Assembly: GCA_023428645.1 (NCBI GenBank)
Contig: JAEYXD010000242.1
Span: forward strand, 1 to 23,308
Direction: 5' to 3'
DNA length: 23,308 nucleotides
Source of the DNA: Pseudomonadota bacterium
GTDB lineage: Bacteria; Pseudomonadota; Gammaproteobacteria; Steroidobacterales; Steroidobacteraceae
The notes beneath the pieces are model-generated. The model did not search any database, was not told the origin of the DNA, and was given only the letters and a program-made list of their open reading frames with translations. Both the position numbers and the translations under genes were made by a program. Within the stretch, counting starts at the first letter, position 1. The number at the start of each line of letters is the position of its first letter. Shown in pieces: positions 14,554 to 22,077 of this stretch.

Positions 14554-16542
14554 ATGAGCTATCTCGTCACCGGCGCGACCGGGTTCATCGGTCGCTATCT
14601 CGTCAAGGAGCTGCTTGCGCGCGCCGGCACGGGCCCGGTCTTTGTCCTCGTTCGACGCGCATCCGTGGCGCGGCTCGACGAGCTGCGCCGCTGGTGGCAC
14701 GCGGGCGCGGACAGCGTGATCGCGATCGAAGGCGACCTGTCGGCGCCGCTGTGCGGCGTCAGCGAGGCGGACCGCCGCCGCCTGCGCGGTCAAGTGCGGC
14801 ACTTCGCGCATCTGGCGGCCCTCTACGACATGAACGCGAGCGACGCTGCGCTCGTCACCGCGAACGTCGCAGGCACGCGCAATGCGCTCGCGCTCGCAAC
14901 GGACATCGAAAGCGGCGGCTTCCATCTTTGCAGCTCGATTGCCGCGGCGGGCCGCTACGACGGCGTATTCCTCGAGCACATGTTCGAGGAAGCGTATGGC
15001 TTCGACCACGCGTACTTCCGCACGAAGCACGAGTCCGAAGCGATCGTACGGCGCGAAGCGCGGCTGCCGTGGCGAATCTATCGACCGGCAATGGTCGTCG
15101 GTCATTCGCAGACCGGACACATCACGAAGATCGACGGGCCGTACTACTTCTTCAAGACGCTGCAGATCCTGCGGCGCAACCTGCCTGGATGGCTGCCGAC
15201 GATCGGCATCGAGGGGGGCTACGTCAATGTGGTGCCGGTCGACTACGTCGCGGCGGCGATCGCGCACTTGTCGCAGGCCCCGGGGCTCGACGGCCGCTGC
15301 TTCCATCTGACCGATCCGCAGCCGCGCCGCGCGGGTGAAGTGCTGAATCTGTTCGCGCGAGCCGGGCACGCGCCGCTGATGGGGCTGCGCGTCGATGCGC
15401 GGCTGCTGAAGCTGGTGCCGGCCGAGCTCACGGCAGCGGTCGCGAGCCATGCGCCGTTGCGCGCCATCGTCGATCAGTTGCTCGAAGATCTGCAGCTGCC
15501 GCGCAACATGCTGCGCTTTCTCGATCTGCCGACGCTGTTCGACAGCGCGAACACGCGCGCGCTGTTAACGGCCGCGGGGATCGGCCTGCCGCCGCTCGAG
15601 GACTATGCATGGCGGCTGTGGGATTACTGGGAGCGGCACCTCGACCCGGAGCTGTCGCTCGATCATTCACTCGCGGGCGCCGTGCGCGGCAAGCGCGTCT
15701 TGATCACGGGCGGCAGCTCGGGGATCGGGCGGGCGACGGCATTGCGGCTCGCGCAGGCGGGCGCGCGGCTGATTCTCGTGGCCCGCGACGTGCCGAAGCT
15801 GCAAGCAGTGCAGGCCGAGATCGCGACGCAAGGCGGCAGCGCGGACATCTACGCCTGTGACATCACGAGCGAAACGCAATGTGGGCGGCTCGCCGCGGCC
15901 ATCCTCGCGGAGTTCGGCGGGCTCGACATCCTGATCAACAATGCCGGCCGTTCGATCCGCCGCTCGCTCGCGATCTCGTGCGACCGTCTGCATGATTTCG
16001 AGCGCTTGATGCAGCTCAACTATCTCGCGGCCGTGCGTCTGACACTGGCATTCCTGCCGCAGATGGTGCGCGACCGCCGCGGCCACGTCATCGTCATTTC
16101 ATCGATCGGCGCCTTGAGCAACGCGCCGCGGTTCGCCGCCTACGTCGCATCGAAGGCGGCATTGGACGCGTTCGCGCGCTGCGCGGCGGCGGAATATCGC
16201 GGCACGGGCGTGAAGTTCACGGTCGTCAACATGCCGCTCGTGCGCACGCCCATGATTGCGCCGACACGGGTGTACGACGACGTTCCTATCATGACGCCGC
16301 AGGAGGCCGCGATGCTCGTCGTGGACGCCGTGATCCACCAGCCGCCGCGCGTCGTATCGCGTCTCGGGCTGTTCGCGCAGCTCCTGGAAGCGTGTGCGCC
16401 GCGGTTCGCCGACGTCCTCAATCACGCCTACTTCGACATGTTTCCGGATTCGTCGGCCGCGCGGGGTGATGCCTTGCCGGACGCGCCGCCGACCAGGGAG
16501 GCCATCGCGTTCGCGACGCTGCTCAGGGGGCTGCATTGGTGA
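14554..16542 (+). CDS. Two-domain fatty acyl-CoA reductase (alcohol-forming), Marinobacter type
   Basis: This 662-aa protein has two Rossmann enzymes in tandem. Residues 1 to about 360 are an extended SDR domain with GATGFIG (7-13), HLAALYDM, CSSIAAAG and Tyr154/Lys158 in YFRTK. Residues about 378-620 are a classical SDR with GGSSGIG (386-392), NNAGRSIRRSLA, and Tyr530/Lys534 in YVASK. The order, the length (about 661 aa) and stretches such as DGPYYFFK, PTIGIEGG, NMPLVRTPMIAPT and LRG(I/L)(Y/H)W match, from memory, the bifunctional reductase of Marinobacter aquaeolei. That enzyme reduces fatty acyl-CoA through aldehyde to alcohol with NADPH. ATG 14554 gives this length and places the domain at the very N-terminus, although no ribosome binding site is evident. 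It overlaps the convergent aldehyde dehydrogenase gene by 20 bases at the 3' end. Confidence 0.9.
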   Translation: MSYLVTGATGFIGRYLVKELLARAGTGPVFVLVRRASVARLDELRRWWHAGADSVIAIEGDLSAPLCGVSEADRRRLRGQVRHFAHLAALYDMNASDAALVTANVAGTRNALALATDIESGGFHLCSSIAAAGRYDGVFLEHMFEEAYGFDHAYFRTKHESEAIVRREARLPWRIYRPAMVVGHSQTGHITKIDGPYYFFKTLQILRRNLPGWLPTIGIEGGYVNVVPVDYVAAAIAHLSQAPGLDGRCFHLTDPQPRRAGEVLNLFARAGHAPLMGLRVDARLLKLVPAELTAAVASHAPLRAIVDQLLEDLQLPRNMLRFLDLPTLFDSANTRALLTAAGIGLPPLEDYAWRLWDYWERHLDPELSLDHSLAGAVRGKRVLITGGSSGIGRATALRLAQAGARLILVARDVPKLQAVQAEIATQGGSADIYACDITSETQCGRLAAAILAEFGGLDILINNAGRSIRRSLAISCDRLHDFERLMQLNYLAAVRLTLAFLPQMVRDRRGHVIVISSIGALSNAPRFAAYVASKAALDAFARCAAAEYRGTGVKFTVVNMPLVRTPMIAPTRVYDDVPIMTPQEAAMLVVDAVIHQPPRVVSRLGLFAQLLEACAPRFADVLNHAYFDMFPDSSAARGDALPDAPPTREAIAFATLLRGLHW

Positions 16543-18025
16543 TCGACGCGCCACGCCGTCGAACGCCGCTTCGCAACATGAGCGCGAGAATGCGGTTCTG
16601 GAGCGATCCGCCGTAGGGTGGGTACATCGTCGCGGTCAACGCGAAGCGGCTGCGGCGGTACACGCTCCGCACTTGCGAGAAGGTGCGAAAACCGTCGACG
16701 CCGTGATAGCGGCCCATTCCGGACTCTCCGACACCGCCGAAGGGAAGATCGTCCTGGGTCACGTGCAGCAAGGTGTCGTTGATCGTGACGCCGCCGGAGG
16801 CGGTACGCGCCAGCAGCGCTTCGCGCCGGCGCACGTCGTCATCGAAGACGTACATCGCGAGCGGGCGCGCCCGAGCATTGACGTAGGCGATGACCTCGTC
16901 GAGGGATTCGTAGGGCACGAGCGGCAGGATCGGTCCGAAGATTTCCTCGCGCAGGATGCGCATCCGCGGCGTTGCGCCGAGCACGGCCATGGGCGGCATT
17001 CGTCGCGGCAGCGCAGAGCTCGGCGCGGCGAGCAAAGCCTCGACATGCGCGCCGTGCGCTTTCGCGTCTTCGAGCAGCTCCGTGAGCCGGCCAAAGTGAT
17101 GGTCGTTCACGATGCTGGCGTAGTCGGGCGACGCGGCCGTTCCATACATCGAGCGTGCGGCGTCGCGCAGCGCCGCCACGAGTGCCGGCAGCGCCGCGCT
17201 GGGGGCGAGCACGTAATCGGGCGCGATGCAGGTCTGGCCGGCATTGACGAGCTTGCCGAAGGCGATGCGGCGCGCGGCTGTCGCGAGGTCGAACTCCGGC
17301 GCGATGATGGCCGGCGATTTGCCGCCGAGCTCGAGCGTGACGGGCGTGAGGCGACGGGCCGCGCTTGCCATGACGTCGCGCGCCACCGCACCCGATCCCG
17401 TGAACAACAGGTGATCGAAGGGCAGCGTGGTGAACGCACGGCCAACGGTTGCATCACCTGTCACGACTTGCACGAGATCGCTCGGGAACGTCGCGGCGAT
17501 GAGCGAGGCGAACAGCCGTCCGAAGGCGGGCGTGTGCTCCGAAAGCTTCAGCAGCGCGCGATTGCCCGCGGCGAGCGCGGCGACGAGCGGACCCACCGCG
17601 AGGTAGAGCGGGTAGTTCCACGGCACGATGATGCCGACCACACCGAGCGGCTGATACGTCACGGTTGCGCGTCCTGGTCGCAACCAGAACGAGACTGGCC
17701 GACGCTCGGGCTTCATCCAGCCCGCGAGCCTGCGGCGCCCATGCCGAAGCGACGCGAGGCTCGGGAACAGTTCGAGCAGGCGGGTTTCGGCGGCGGGCCG
17801 ATGACCGAAGTCCATCGAGATCGCGGCACACAGGGCGGTCTCCTCGCTGAGCAGTGCGCGTTCGAGTGCGCTCAGCCATGCGCGGCGCTCGGCGGCGCTC
17901 GGCAGCGGTTGCGAGAGAAAGGCCGCGCGCTGCTGCTCCACCATGGCGTGCAACCACGCATGCCCAGCCGCGCCTGTCTCGTCCGCGCGTGCTACGACCG
18001 GCGACTCGTCCGGAGACTCACGCAT
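16523..18025 (-). CDS. Aldehyde dehydrogenase, coniferyl-aldehyde dehydrogenase-like
   Basis: This NAD(P)+-dependent enzyme of about 500 aa oxidises aldehydes to acids. The cofactor stretch VVGIIVPWNYPLYLAVGPL, the base Glu232 in TLELGGKSP, the nucleophile Cys266 in NAGQTCIAPDY, EEIFGPILP and PFGGVGESGMGRYHG place it with the class 3/coniferyl aldehyde dehydrogenase branch, whose members often act on fatty or aromatic aldehydes. A C-terminal tail after SRFALTATMYPPYG is typical of that branch. I chose ATG 18025, overlapping the end of the PRPP synthetase gene by 8 bases; a GTG at 18037 is possible. Lying beside the fatty acyl-CoA reductase and the AlkJ-like enzyme, a fatty-aldehyde substrate is plausible but inferred. 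Confidence 0.88.
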   Translation of the reverse strand: MRESPDESPVVARADETGAAGHAWLHAMVEQQRAAFLSQPLPSAAERRAWLSALERALLSEETALCAAISMDFGHRPAAETRLLELFPSLASLRHGRRRLAGWMKPERRPVSFWLRPGRATVTYQPLGVVGIIVPWNYPLYLAVGPLVAALAAGNRALLKLSEHTPAFGRLFASLIAATFPSDLVQVVTGDATVGRAFTTLPFDHLLFTGSGAVARDVMASAARRLTPVTLELGGKSPAIIAPEFDLATAARRIAFGKLVNAGQTCIAPDYVLAPSAALPALVAALRDAARSMYGTAASPDYASIVNDHHFGRLTELLEDAKAHGAHVEALLAAPSSALPRRMPPMAVLGATPRMRILREEIFGPILPLVPYESLDEVIAYVNARARPLAMYVFDDDVRRREALLARTASGGVTINDTLLHVTQDDLPFGGVGESGMGRYHGVDGFRTFSQVRSVYRRSRFALTATMYPPYGGSLQNRILALMLRSGVRRRGASITNAAP

Positions 18026-19004
18026 GCGTGCGATCACTCCTTACACACTCGGCGACGGCGGGTGCGATGGAACAGACCTGGAGGCGGTTGCCTCGGTAGC
18101 GGGAAAACGGTTCGCGCAGCTCGATCGAGTCGCTCACGAGCACGAGGTCCGGGCCGTCGGTCTCGAACAGCTGCGCGGCGGACGAAGTGAACGCGGCATG
18201 CGTCGCAACGACGATGATGCGACGCGCGCCGGCGGCGCGGGCCGCCAGGGTGGCTCGTCGAATCGTGCCGCCGGATACGATCATGTCGTCGTGGATGACG
18301 ACGTCGCGAGCCATGACGTCGCCGACCAGCATTTCGCCCGACACGACGCCGCGGGCGCGGCGCTTTTCCATGAACGCGAAACCCAGATCGGTGGCGAAGC
18401 GCTCGGCGAGCTGTTCGCGCAGTCGCTGTGCGCGCTTGACGCCGCCGAGATCGGGCGAGGCGACGGCGCAGCGCGCGGCATCGACGTGGGCGCCGAGCGC
18501 ATCGGCGAACACCGCGGCGCCCTCGATACGAGTGGTGCGGCACCGGAAGGCATTGTCGAACGCGGCCTCGTTGTGGACATCGAGCACGACGACCTCGTCG
18601 ACGCCGACGGCTTCGAAGAGGGCGGCGACATACCGTGTCGTTACCGGATCCCGCGGTTGCGTGCGGCGATCCTTACGCGCGTAGGCGAGGTAGGGCACGC
18701 AAGCGGTCACGCGGGCCGCGCCCGCATCCTTGAGCGCGCCGATGAAGAACAGCAATCGACAGAGTTTGTCATTCGCGGATGCGCGCGCGTCGCCGCAGAG
18801 ACTCTGTACGACATACACCGAGCAGCCGCCGACGTCGACGAGCGAGCGCATCTTGTGCTCGCCGCCTTCGAACTCGCGCTCCTCGCTTGCGGCCAGCGCG
18901 ACCCCGAGTGCCGCGGCGACGCGCTCGCCGAGGGCTCGCGAGTGGGCGGGGGCGAACACGAGTGCATGTGTCCGCTCGATCTGCACCGACATGTCGTTCG
19001 GCAT
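18018..19004 (-). CDS. prs: Ribose-phosphate pyrophosphokinase (PRPP synthetase), divergent form
   Basis: This 328-aa protein makes PRPP from ribose 5-phosphate and ATP. It has the N-terminal FEGGEHKMRSL (substrate region), YARKDRRTQPRDPVTTRYVA (ATP/Mg site), the catalytic flexible-loop EKRRARGVVSGE and the PRPP-binding loop DDMIVSGGTI (239-248). In the usual bacterial enzyme this loop reads DDMIDTxGT. Here Val-Ser replaces Asp-Thr, closer to the DDIISTGGT form of archaeal enzymes, so this is probably an accessory copy and not the housekeeping one. ATG 19004 is chosen because GGAG lies six bases upstream; longer open frames to 19058 or 19214 lack homology. It overlaps the aldehyde dehydrogenase downstream and faces the nicotinate phosphoribosyltransferase, a PRPP user. 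Confidence 0.85.
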   Translation of the reverse strand: MPNDMSVQIERTHALVFAPAHSRALGERVAAALGVALAASEEREFEGGEHKMRSLVDVGGCSVYVVQSLCGDARASANDKLCRLLFFIGALKDAGAARVTACVPYLAYARKDRRTQPRDPVTTRYVAALFEAVGVDEVVVLDVHNEAAFDNAFRCRTTRIEGAAVFADALGAHVDAARCAVASPDLGGVKRAQRLREQLAERFATDLGFAFMEKRRARGVVSGEMLVGDVMARDVVIHDDMIVSGGTIRRATLAARAAGARRIIVVATHAAFTSSAAQLFETDGPDLVLVSDSIELREPFSRYRGNRLQVCSIAPAVAECVRSDRTHA

Positions 19005-19173
19005 GCGCTTCTCCGCCGTACGTATTGCGATGGTGCGGTCATCGAGACGACGTGCCATTCCGTAGCTCCCGCGAAGCAGCCAGCGGTATCCCGTATGTGA
19101 CGCGCCGCGAGGGGCTCGCAGAATCGCGCTCCGATTGCATCGATCGGCGGCCGAACTGCGCGAGGTAGCCGAC
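19005..19173. promoter_or_regulatory. Divergent intergenic region between PRPP synthetase and nicotinate phosphoribosyltransferase
   Basis: These 169 bases lie between two genes that make and use PRPP and must hold promoters in both directions unless transcripts enter from further away. The ribosome binding sites of both genes sit at its edges (GGAG for the leftward gene, GAGGT for the rightward one). I see no clear -35/-10 pair or strong palindrome. Confidence 0.4.
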
Positions 19174-20523
19174 ATGAACGATCCCTCGATGGAGTGCCCC
19201 GCGGCGCTGCTCACGGATTTCTATCAACTCACGATGCTGGATGCCTACTATCGGGAGGGCATGACGCAGCGCGCAGTGTTCGAGTTCGCCGTGCGGCGGT
19301 TACCCGAATCGCGCAACTTCCTCGTGGCAGCCGGAATCGAGCACGCGTTGGATTACCTGCAGTCCTTGCGGTTTTCGGAGGAGGAGGTGGCCTGGCTCGC
19401 TTCCCTCCATCGCTTCAGCCCCCTGCTCATCGAGCGACTGCGCAGCCTGCGCTTCACGGGGGATGTCTTCGCAATGCGAGAGGGCACGGTGTGCTTCGCG
19501 AGCGAGCCGATCCTTCGAGTGGAGGCGCCGCTGCCCGAGGCGCAGCTCGTCGAGAGCCGTCTCGTCAATTTGCTGCACTACCAGACCCTCGTCGCCTCCA
19601 AAGCGGCGCGCTGTCGGCTCGCCGCCGGCACGACCCCGCTCATCGACTTCGGGATGCGCCGCGCCCACGGCGGCGAGGCGGCATTGTTCGCCAGCCGCGC
19701 GAGCTATCTCGCGGGCTTCGATGCGACGGCCACGGTGGCGGCGGCGCGGCAGTTCGGCATTCCTCTCGCCGGCACGATGGCGCATTCGTTCGTTCAAGCG
19801 CATACGACCGAGGTCGCGGCATTTCGCGCGTTCGCTCAATCCCAGCCGGAAAATCTCACTTTGTTGATCGACACGTACGACACGGAGCGGGGCGCGCTGC
19901 GCGCCGCCCGGCTTGCGAACGAGCTGCGTCGGCAGGGCGTGCTCGTGCAGGCCGTGCGGATCGACAGCGGTGATCTCGTGTCCGACGCGAAGCGGACGCG
20001 TGAGATTCTCGATGCCGAGGGCTGTCGTGACACGCGCATCTATGTCAGCGGCAACCTGGATGAGTTCGAGATCGCGAGGCTGCGAGCGCAAGGCGCGCCG
20101 ATCGACGCGTACTGCATCGGCACGCGGCTCAGCGTGTCCGAGGACGCCCCTTCGCTCGATTGTGCGTACAAGCTGCACGAGTACGCGGGAATGCCATGCC
20201 GTAAGCGATCGCTTGGCAAAGAAAGTTGGCCGGGCGCGCGGCAGGTGTTCAGACACTTGGATCCGCACGGCAGGGTGTCCCAAGACGTGATCGGCTGCGC
20301 CGATGAAGTGATGGAAGGGCGGCCGCTGTTGCAGGAAGTCATGGTGAACGGGCGACGCAAGACACCGCCCCACGACCTGCAGAGCTTGCGTGCGCATTGC
20401 GCGCACGAGCTTGCGACGCTACCGATCGAGCTGCGTACGCTGGCGCAGGTCGCGCACGGGCCGGTCAAGGTTTCGCAGCGGCAGCACGAGCTCGCGCAGC
20501 AGGTCGATCGACGGCCGAGCTGA
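19174..20523 (+). CDS. pncB: Nicotinate phosphoribosyltransferase
   Basis: This enzyme of about 449 aa joins nicotinate to PRPP to give nicotinate mononucleotide, the entry step of the Preiss-Handler NAD salvage route. The N-terminal LLTDFYQLTML and YYREGMT, the central IDFGMRRAHG, GTMAHSFVQAH with the probable phosphorylated His204, LLIDTYDT and VRIDSGDLV are family signatures. The C-terminal YCIGTRLSVSEDAPSLDCAYKL and KESWPGARQVFR stretches also match. ATG 19174 follows GAGGT at about an 8-base spacing; the M at 19189 is an alternative, and the open frame to 19135 has no support. The divergent PRPP synthetase next door would supply the co-substrate. NAD(P) made this way could serve the neighbouring reductase and dehydrogenase, which is inference. 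Confidence 0.92.
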   Translation: MNDPSMECPAALLTDFYQLTMLDAYYREGMTQRAVFEFAVRRLPESRNFLVAAGIEHALDYLQSLRFSEEEVAWLASLHRFSPLLIERLRSLRFTGDVFAMREGTVCFASEPILRVEAPLPEAQLVESRLVNLLHYQTLVASKAARCRLAAGTTPLIDFGMRRAHGGEAALFASRASYLAGFDATATVAAARQFGIPLAGTMAHSFVQAHTTEVAAFRAFAQSQPENLTLLIDTYDTERGALRAARLANELRRQGVLVQAVRIDSGDLVSDAKRTREILDAEGCRDTRIYVSGNLDEFEIARLRAQGAPIDAYCIGTRLSVSEDAPSLDCAYKLHEYAGMPCRKRSLGKESWPGARQVFRHLDPHGRVSQDVIGCADEVMEGRPLLQEVMVNGRRKTPPHDLQSLRAHCAHELATLPIELRTLAQVAHGPVKVSQRQHELAQQVDRRPS

Positions 20524-20580
20524 CCCGTTCAGGATTGTGGCCTCATCGGCCCTTCTTCCTTCATGTGCGACATTCTCCGC

Positions 20581-20622
20581 TTGTTCGGTATTTTAGCGAT
20601 AACTAAAGTAGCAGAAGCTAAA
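20581..20622 (+). promoter_or_regulatory. Candidate promoter and operator of the ArsR-rhodanese operon
   Basis: This AT-rich patch stands out in GC-rich surroundings. TTTAG (20592-20596) and CTAAA (20603-20607) form a palindrome with a 6-base spacer, and a further GCTAAA at 20617-20622 repeats the half-site. TTGTTC (20581-20586) and TAAAGT (20604-20609), 17 bases apart, are a weak -35/-10 pair that the palindrome would cover. This suits autorepression by the ArsR protein encoded just downstream. It is read by eye only. Confidence 0.45.
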
Positions 20623-20649
20623 TGACGCCCGATGAGGAGAACGCCGCCC

Positions 20650-20961
20650 ATGAGTGCCCGTCGTAACGACCTGTCGGCGCTGACAGCCAATGCCGGCAAT
20701 GCGGCGGCGATGTTGCGCGCGCTCGCGAACGAGCGGCGCCTCGTCATTCTTTGTCTGTTGATCGAGGCCGGCGAAATGAGCGCGGGCGAACTGGCGGAGC
20801 AGGTCGGCATCAGCCAATCGGCCCTGTCGCAGCATCTGGCCAAAATGCGCGAGGAAGGCTTGGTGGCGTTTCGCCGCGAGGCTCAGACGGTCCACTACCG
20901 CATCGACGATGCGGACGTGAAGCGGCTGATCACGCTGCTCAAGAACATCTACTGCGCCTGA
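20650..20961 (+). CDS. ArsR-family repressor, YgaV/BigR/SqrR-like persulfide sensor type
   Basis: This 103-aa winged-helix repressor has MLRALANERRLVILCLL, the recognition-helix region ELAEQVGISQSALSQHLAKM and the wing EGLVAFRREAQTVHYRI, ending in LKNIYCA. The two cysteines, Cys35 in VILCLL and Cys102 in IYCA, sit where YgaV, BigR and SqrR carry the pair that senses sulfane sulfur or oxidation; metal-sensing ELCVCDL motifs of ArsR/SmtB are absent. Oxidation of the pair to a tri- or tetrasulfide releases DNA in that group. ATG 20650 has GAGGAG about 10 bases upstream; an ATG at 20632 has no ribosome binding site. The rhodanese 23 bases downstream is the expected target gene, and the AT-rich palindrome upstream is the likely operator. 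Confidence 0.87.
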   Translation: MSARRNDLSALTANAGNAAAMLRALANERRLVILCLLIEAGEMSAGELAEQVGISQSALSQHLAKMREEGLVAFRREAQTVHYRIDDADVKRLITLLKNIYCA

Positions 20962-20984
20962 GCCCAGGCGATCGAGGAACACAA

Positions 20985-21524
20985 ATGTCCATACGACACA
21001 TCACTCCCGAAGAAGCCCGTCGACTGCAGCAGACCGGCGCCTTGTTGGTCGATATCCGCGCGCCGGACGAGCACGCGCGGGAGCGCATTCCCGGCGCGAC
21101 GCTGCTGCCAGTGGGCGAGATCGCGCGCCAGGCGCCGATCACGGCACATGCCGTCATTTTCCATTGCCGATCCGGCGGCCGGACACGCGCCCATGCAAGC
21201 GCCCTCGCCGGCAGTGCCACGGGGGAGGCATACATTCTCGAAGGTGGTTTGGACGCGTGGAAGCGAGCGGGCCTGCCGGTCGTCCGCGACGAGCGGCAAC
21301 CGTTGGAGCTGATGCGACAGGTGCAAATCACCGCCGGCTCGATCGTGCTGTTGGCGACGGCTCTCGGTGCGACCGTGTCCAGTGCGTTCTACTTCGTCGC
21401 GGCGTTCGTGGGTGCAGGCCTCATGTTCGCCGGCGTGACGGGTACGTGTGCGCTCGCGCGCGTGCTGCAGCTCATGCCTTGGAACCGCCCGCGGGCGTAC
21501 TCGCACGACGGCGGCGCGCTCTAG
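20985..21524 (+). CDS. ygaP: Rhodanese-domain protein with C-terminal membrane hairpin, YgaP-like
   Basis: This 179-aa protein has an N-terminal rhodanese domain (residues 1 to about 105) with LVDIRAPDEHARERIPGA, the active-site loop HCRSGGRT with Cys61, and LEGGLDAWKRAGLPV. A DUF2892-type tail follows with QPLELMRQVQI and two hydrophobic helices (about 116-162), ending CALARVLQLMPWNRP. This architecture and wording match E. coli YgaP, an inner-membrane rhodanese that moves sulfane sulfur from thiosulfate or persulfide to acceptors, with the catalytic domain in the cytoplasm. ATG 20985 has GAGG seven bases upstream. It follows the ArsR gene closely, as in the ygaVP operon, so control by persulfide stress is likely. 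Confidence 0.92.
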   Translation: MSIRHITPEEARRLQQTGALLVDIRAPDEHARERIPGATLLPVGEIARQAPITAHAVIFHCRSGGRTRAHASALAGSATGEAYILEGGLDAWKRAGLPVVRDERQPLELMRQVQITAGSIVLLATALGATVSSAFYFVAAFVGAGLMFAGVTGTCALARVLQLMPWNRPRAYSHDGGAL

Positions 21525-21681
21525 CGGAACTTGCAGCTTCGATCGTCGTAGGGGCGTGCAGCACGCGGCTTGGCGCGGCTGCCTTCACGTGATGACGCAG
21601 CCGGTGACGGAAACCCCTGGGTTGCGCGCGGGATGGTGCGGCCTAACGTGCCCCCCGGTGTGTTTCGACGAGGAGAAGTTC

Positions 21682-22038
21682 ATGAACACCGCTTCGAAGC
21701 AACGAGTGTCCGCTCTCGTTACCGGAATTGCGGTTGCGCTTTTGGGGGGCTCGTTCGCTGCCGCCCAGACGACACCCAGTTCCGACGAGCCCTCGAAACA
21801 AACACGTCAGGAGCCGTCCAAACAAACACGTGATCAGCTGGCGCAAATTCACGACGAGATGGCAACGTGCTTGCGCTCCGACAAGAGCATGTCGGAGTGC
21901 CAGACACAGATGCACGACCGCTGCGTCGCCGTGATGGGAGACAAGGGCTGCCCACCGAAGGGCGGCGGCAAGCATCACAAACGACGCGATTCCGGTCCTT
22001 CCGACAGATCTGATTCCGGTCCTCCCGACGGACCATAG
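21682..22038 (+). CDS. Small exported protein of unknown function with internal duplications
   Basis: This 118-aa protein has a signal peptide (basic start, then a hydrophobic stretch SALVTGIAVALLGGSFAAA, with probable cleavage before QTT). The mature part is hydrophilic. It contains a tandem EPSKQTR repeat, a helical segment DQLAQIHDEMATCLRSDK with four cysteines in the next ~35 residues (C-x(10)-C-x(7)-C-x(8)-C), a KGGGKHHKRR basic/His patch, and a second tandem repeat DSGPSDRS/DSGPPDGP at the end. Four cysteines outside the cytoplasm suggest two disulfides, and the His/Cys content could bind metal; neither is shown. I recognise no family. ATG 21682 has AGGAG seven bases upstream. It has its own 157-base upstream gap and a hairpin after its stop, so it may be transcribed alone. 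Confidence 0.78.
   Translation: MNTASKQRVSALVTGIAVALLGGSFAAAQTTPSSDEPSKQTRQEPSKQTRDQLAQIHDEMATCLRSDKSMSECQTQMHDRCVAVMGDKGCPPKGGGKHHKRRDSGPSDRSDSGPPDGP
21787..21834 (+). repeat. Two tandem 24-base units (EPSKQTR repeat)
   Basis: Units 21787-21810 and 21811-21834 match at 20 of 24 bases and encode EPSKQTRQ and EPSKQTRD. They lie just after the signal peptide of the small exported protein. Confidence 0.85.
21988..22035 (+). repeat. Two tandem 24-base units (DSGPxD repeat)
   Basis: Units 21988-22011 and 22012-22035 match at 20 of 24 bases and encode DSGPSDRS and DSGPPDGP, the last residues of the small exported protein. Unit length and divergence are the same as in the first duplication of that gene. 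Confidence 0.8.
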
Positions 22039-22042
22039 GACA

Positions 22043-22060
22043 TCGCAGCCTCTGCTGCGA
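22043..22060. terminator. Hairpin between convergent genes, possible bidirectional terminator
   Basis: TCGCAGC (22043-22049) and GCTGCGA (22054-22060) pair perfectly around a CTCT loop, between the stop of the small exported protein (22038) and the stop of the convergent ATPase gene (22078). There is no T-run on either side, so it is a candidate only. Confidence 0.45.
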
Positions 22061-22077
22061 CAGGGCAGTGCGCGCGA

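Noticed and set aside
16394..18190. 598-codon open frame on the + strand
   Set aside because: Antisense to the aldehyde dehydrogenase, whose catalytic Cys and Glu motifs are intact; no family features in the + frame.
19005..19214. Longer N-terminus for the PRPP synthetase
   Set aside because: No homology in the extra 70 residues, it would run into the nicotinate phosphoribosyltransferase gene, and ATG 19004 has a well-spaced GGAG.
21622..21649. Possible promoter TTGCGC-N16-TAACGT before the small exported protein
   Set aside because: Only three of six bases match in each element, which is expected by chance at this length; not listed as a feature.
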